This document shows positions 4,387 through 5,200 of a stretch of 5,200 bases of DNA, in pieces. The position numbers and the translations under genes were made by a program. Each line of letters begins with the position of its first letter. Within the stretch, counting starts at the first letter, position 1. The notes under the pieces were generated by a model that worked only from the letters and a program-made list of their open reading frames with translations, searched no databases and had not been told where the DNA came from. The stretch is from NCBI GenBank assembly GCA_011052255.1, contig DRJJ01000094.1, positions 1 to 5,200 of the forward strand. Reading direction: 5' to 3'. Source of the DNA: Gammaproteobacteria bacterium (GTDB lineage Bacteria > Pseudomonadota > Gammaproteobacteria > DRJJ01).

Positions 4387-4998
4387 ATGAAAATCAAGCT
4401 GTACTACACACCCCGGACCAGAGCACATCGCCCGCGCTGGTTACTGGAAGAAATGGGCTTAAACTATCAACTGGAATATTTAGATATATTCTCCGGCGAA
4501 GGGATGTCCAGGCAGTACCGCAGCATCCATCCCCATGGCTCAGTACCGGCTATCGATATTGATGGAGAGGTTATGTTTGAATCCGGTGCGATATGTCACT
4601 GGTTAACCGATCAATTCCCGGAACATAAACTGGCTCCGGCCATGGATGATCCGTTACGGCGTATTTATGAACAATGGATGTTCTATGCGCCGGGTACAAT
4701 GGAACCTCCCTTTATGATGGCAGTGATGCATGAATATCTGTTGCCAGAAAAAAGACGTATTCCAGAGATTATCCCATGGGCAAAAAAACAATATGGCTTT
4801 GTTTTAAGGGTGCTGGAGAAGGAATTAAAAAATCGTGACTATCTGGTCGGTGATGAATTCACAACTGCCGACATTATGGTGGGTACATATCTGATCTGGT
4901 CTGACAAATATATTGAGCGCCATGAGGCGTTAAAGGCGTACGTTCAAAGGTTACTAGAGCGACCAGCCTGTCAGCGGGCGTTGGTTGAGTGTCAGTAA
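4387..4998 (+). CDS. Glutathione S-transferase-like protein
   Basis: This 203-residue cytoplasmic protein has the two-domain GST layout. The N-terminal thioredoxin-like half contains YYTPRTRAHRPRWLLEEMG (6-24), GSVPAI with the cis-proline P54, and FESGAIC (64-70), whose E65-S66 bind the glutathione gamma-glutamyl group. The helical C-terminal half includes YEQWMFYAPGTMEP (94-107) and FTTADIM (158-164), the conserved N-capping box and hydrophobic-staple region of GSTs. A Thr or Arg replaces the Ser seen after the first strand in many bacterial GSTs, so the catalytic residue is uncertain. GSTs conjugate or reduce electrophiles, but the substrate cannot be predicted. GGAG at 4374-4377, 9 bases before ATG 4387, supports the start. 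The gene looks more A+T-rich than rnt or grxD, for example with AAA-rich stretches around 4747-4790. It is 121 bases from the membrane-protein gene, across a repeat, so co-transcription is uncertain. Confidence 0.92.
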   Translation: MKIKLYYTPRTRAHRPRWLLEEMGLNYQLEYLDIFSGEGMSRQYRSIHPHGSVPAIDIDGEVMFESGAICHWLTDQFPEHKLAPAMDDPLRRIYEQWMFYAPGTMEPPFMMAVMHEYLLPEKRRIPEIIPWAKKQYGFVLRVLEKELKNRDYLVGDEFTTADIMVGTYLIWSDKYIERHEALKAYVQRLLERPACQRALVECQ

Positions 4999-5125
4999 TC
5001 AGGTGCCCCGGGCTGGTAGTAACGATGGTTGTCTAGATCTATAAAATTTCATCTGGCATCTAAAAAATAAAATTGATTCAAAGGTGTCACAACAAAAACT
5101 ATATTACAGATTAAATCATGAATAT

Positions 5126-5155
5126 TTCAGCAAAAATAGATGCGCCATCTATACT
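5126..5155 (+). promoter_or_regulatory. Possible promoter of the gene starting at 5187
   Basis: TATACT (5150-5155) is a good -10. The only spaced partner is TTCAGC (5126-5131), 18 bases upstream and weak. Initiation near 5162 would leave a leader of about 25 bases before ATG 5187. The -10 overlaps the end of a perfect palindrome, which could be an operator. Confidence 0.3.
5136..5152. repeat. 17-bp perfect palindrome (possible operator or hairpin)
   Basis: ATAGATG (5136-5142) and CATCTAT (5146-5152) are exact inverted repeats around CGC. It lies in AT-rich DNA directly over a possible -10 and 34 bases before the ATG at 5187, typical of a repressor site. No candidate binding protein is visible in the window. 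Confidence 0.5.
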
Positions 5156-5186
5156 AGATTAAAATCCCCTGTTTGTAGGTGGTGTT

Positions 5187-5200
5187 ATGGATGTTCTGCT
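5187..5200 (+). CDS. Probable 5' end of a further gene, cut by the window edge
   Basis: ATG GAT GTT CTG at 5187 opens a frame running off the right edge. It is preceded by AGGTGG (5177-5182), a plausible Shine-Dalgarno, and by a possible promoter. Only four full codons (MDVL) are available, so neither the product nor even its reality can be judged. Confidence 0.4.

Noticed and set aside
5021..5135. CRISPR-like or iteron-like repeats in the AT-rich right end
   Set aside because: Only short A-rich words and CATCT motifs recur. There is no regular spacing or repeated unit.

Overview
The window looks like chromosomal DNA from a gammaproteobacterium, probably an environmental one rather than an enteric. 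Base composition is moderate. The grxD product and RNase T are both close to their Escherichia coli counterparts, and these genes lie near each other in E. coli too (gloA-rnt-lhr-grxD region). No tRNA, rRNA, CRISPR array, prophage gene or complete insertion sequence was seen.

Layout from left to right. Bases 3-167 are the 3' end of a + strand gene whose product resembles the C-terminus of asparagine-synthase-type amidotransferases. A 341-base non-coding stretch follows. It contains a palindromic dispersed repeat (191-227), a degenerate inverted partner (252-274), a small hairpin, and a likely promoter with a perfect TATAAT. This leads into grxD, the CGFS monothiol glutaredoxin (509-838). grxD converges on rnt, RNase T (898-1518, minus), across a strong 11-bp hairpin that probably terminates both. 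A secreted TraB/GumN-family protein (1700-2635) is divergent from rnt.

The right half holds a small regulatory module. An HxlR-type winged-helix regulator (3090-3491, minus) overlaps by 8 bases a HIT-family hydrolase (2660-3097, minus), so the two are very likely one translationally coupled operon. Divergent from them is an uncharacterised polytopic membrane protein (3585-4265). The short gap between the two starts carries two inverted repeats of identical geometry, AGTNACTT-N9-AAGTNACT. They look like a double operator for the HxlR protein controlling both directions. A second copy of the dispersed repeat (4281-4312) follows the membrane protein gene. A leader with two tiny in-frame ORFs then precedes a glutathione S-transferase-like gene (4387-4998). 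The last 200 bases are AT-rich and carry a palindrome over a possible promoter and the probable first codons of another gene (from 5187).

Functionally, thiol chemistry recurs: glutaredoxin, a GST-like protein and an HxlR regulator with the conserved N-terminal cysteine. Only the HxlR/HIT/membrane-protein cluster shows direct signs of shared regulation. The clearest non-textbook item is its twin operator and the membrane protein of unknown function beside it.
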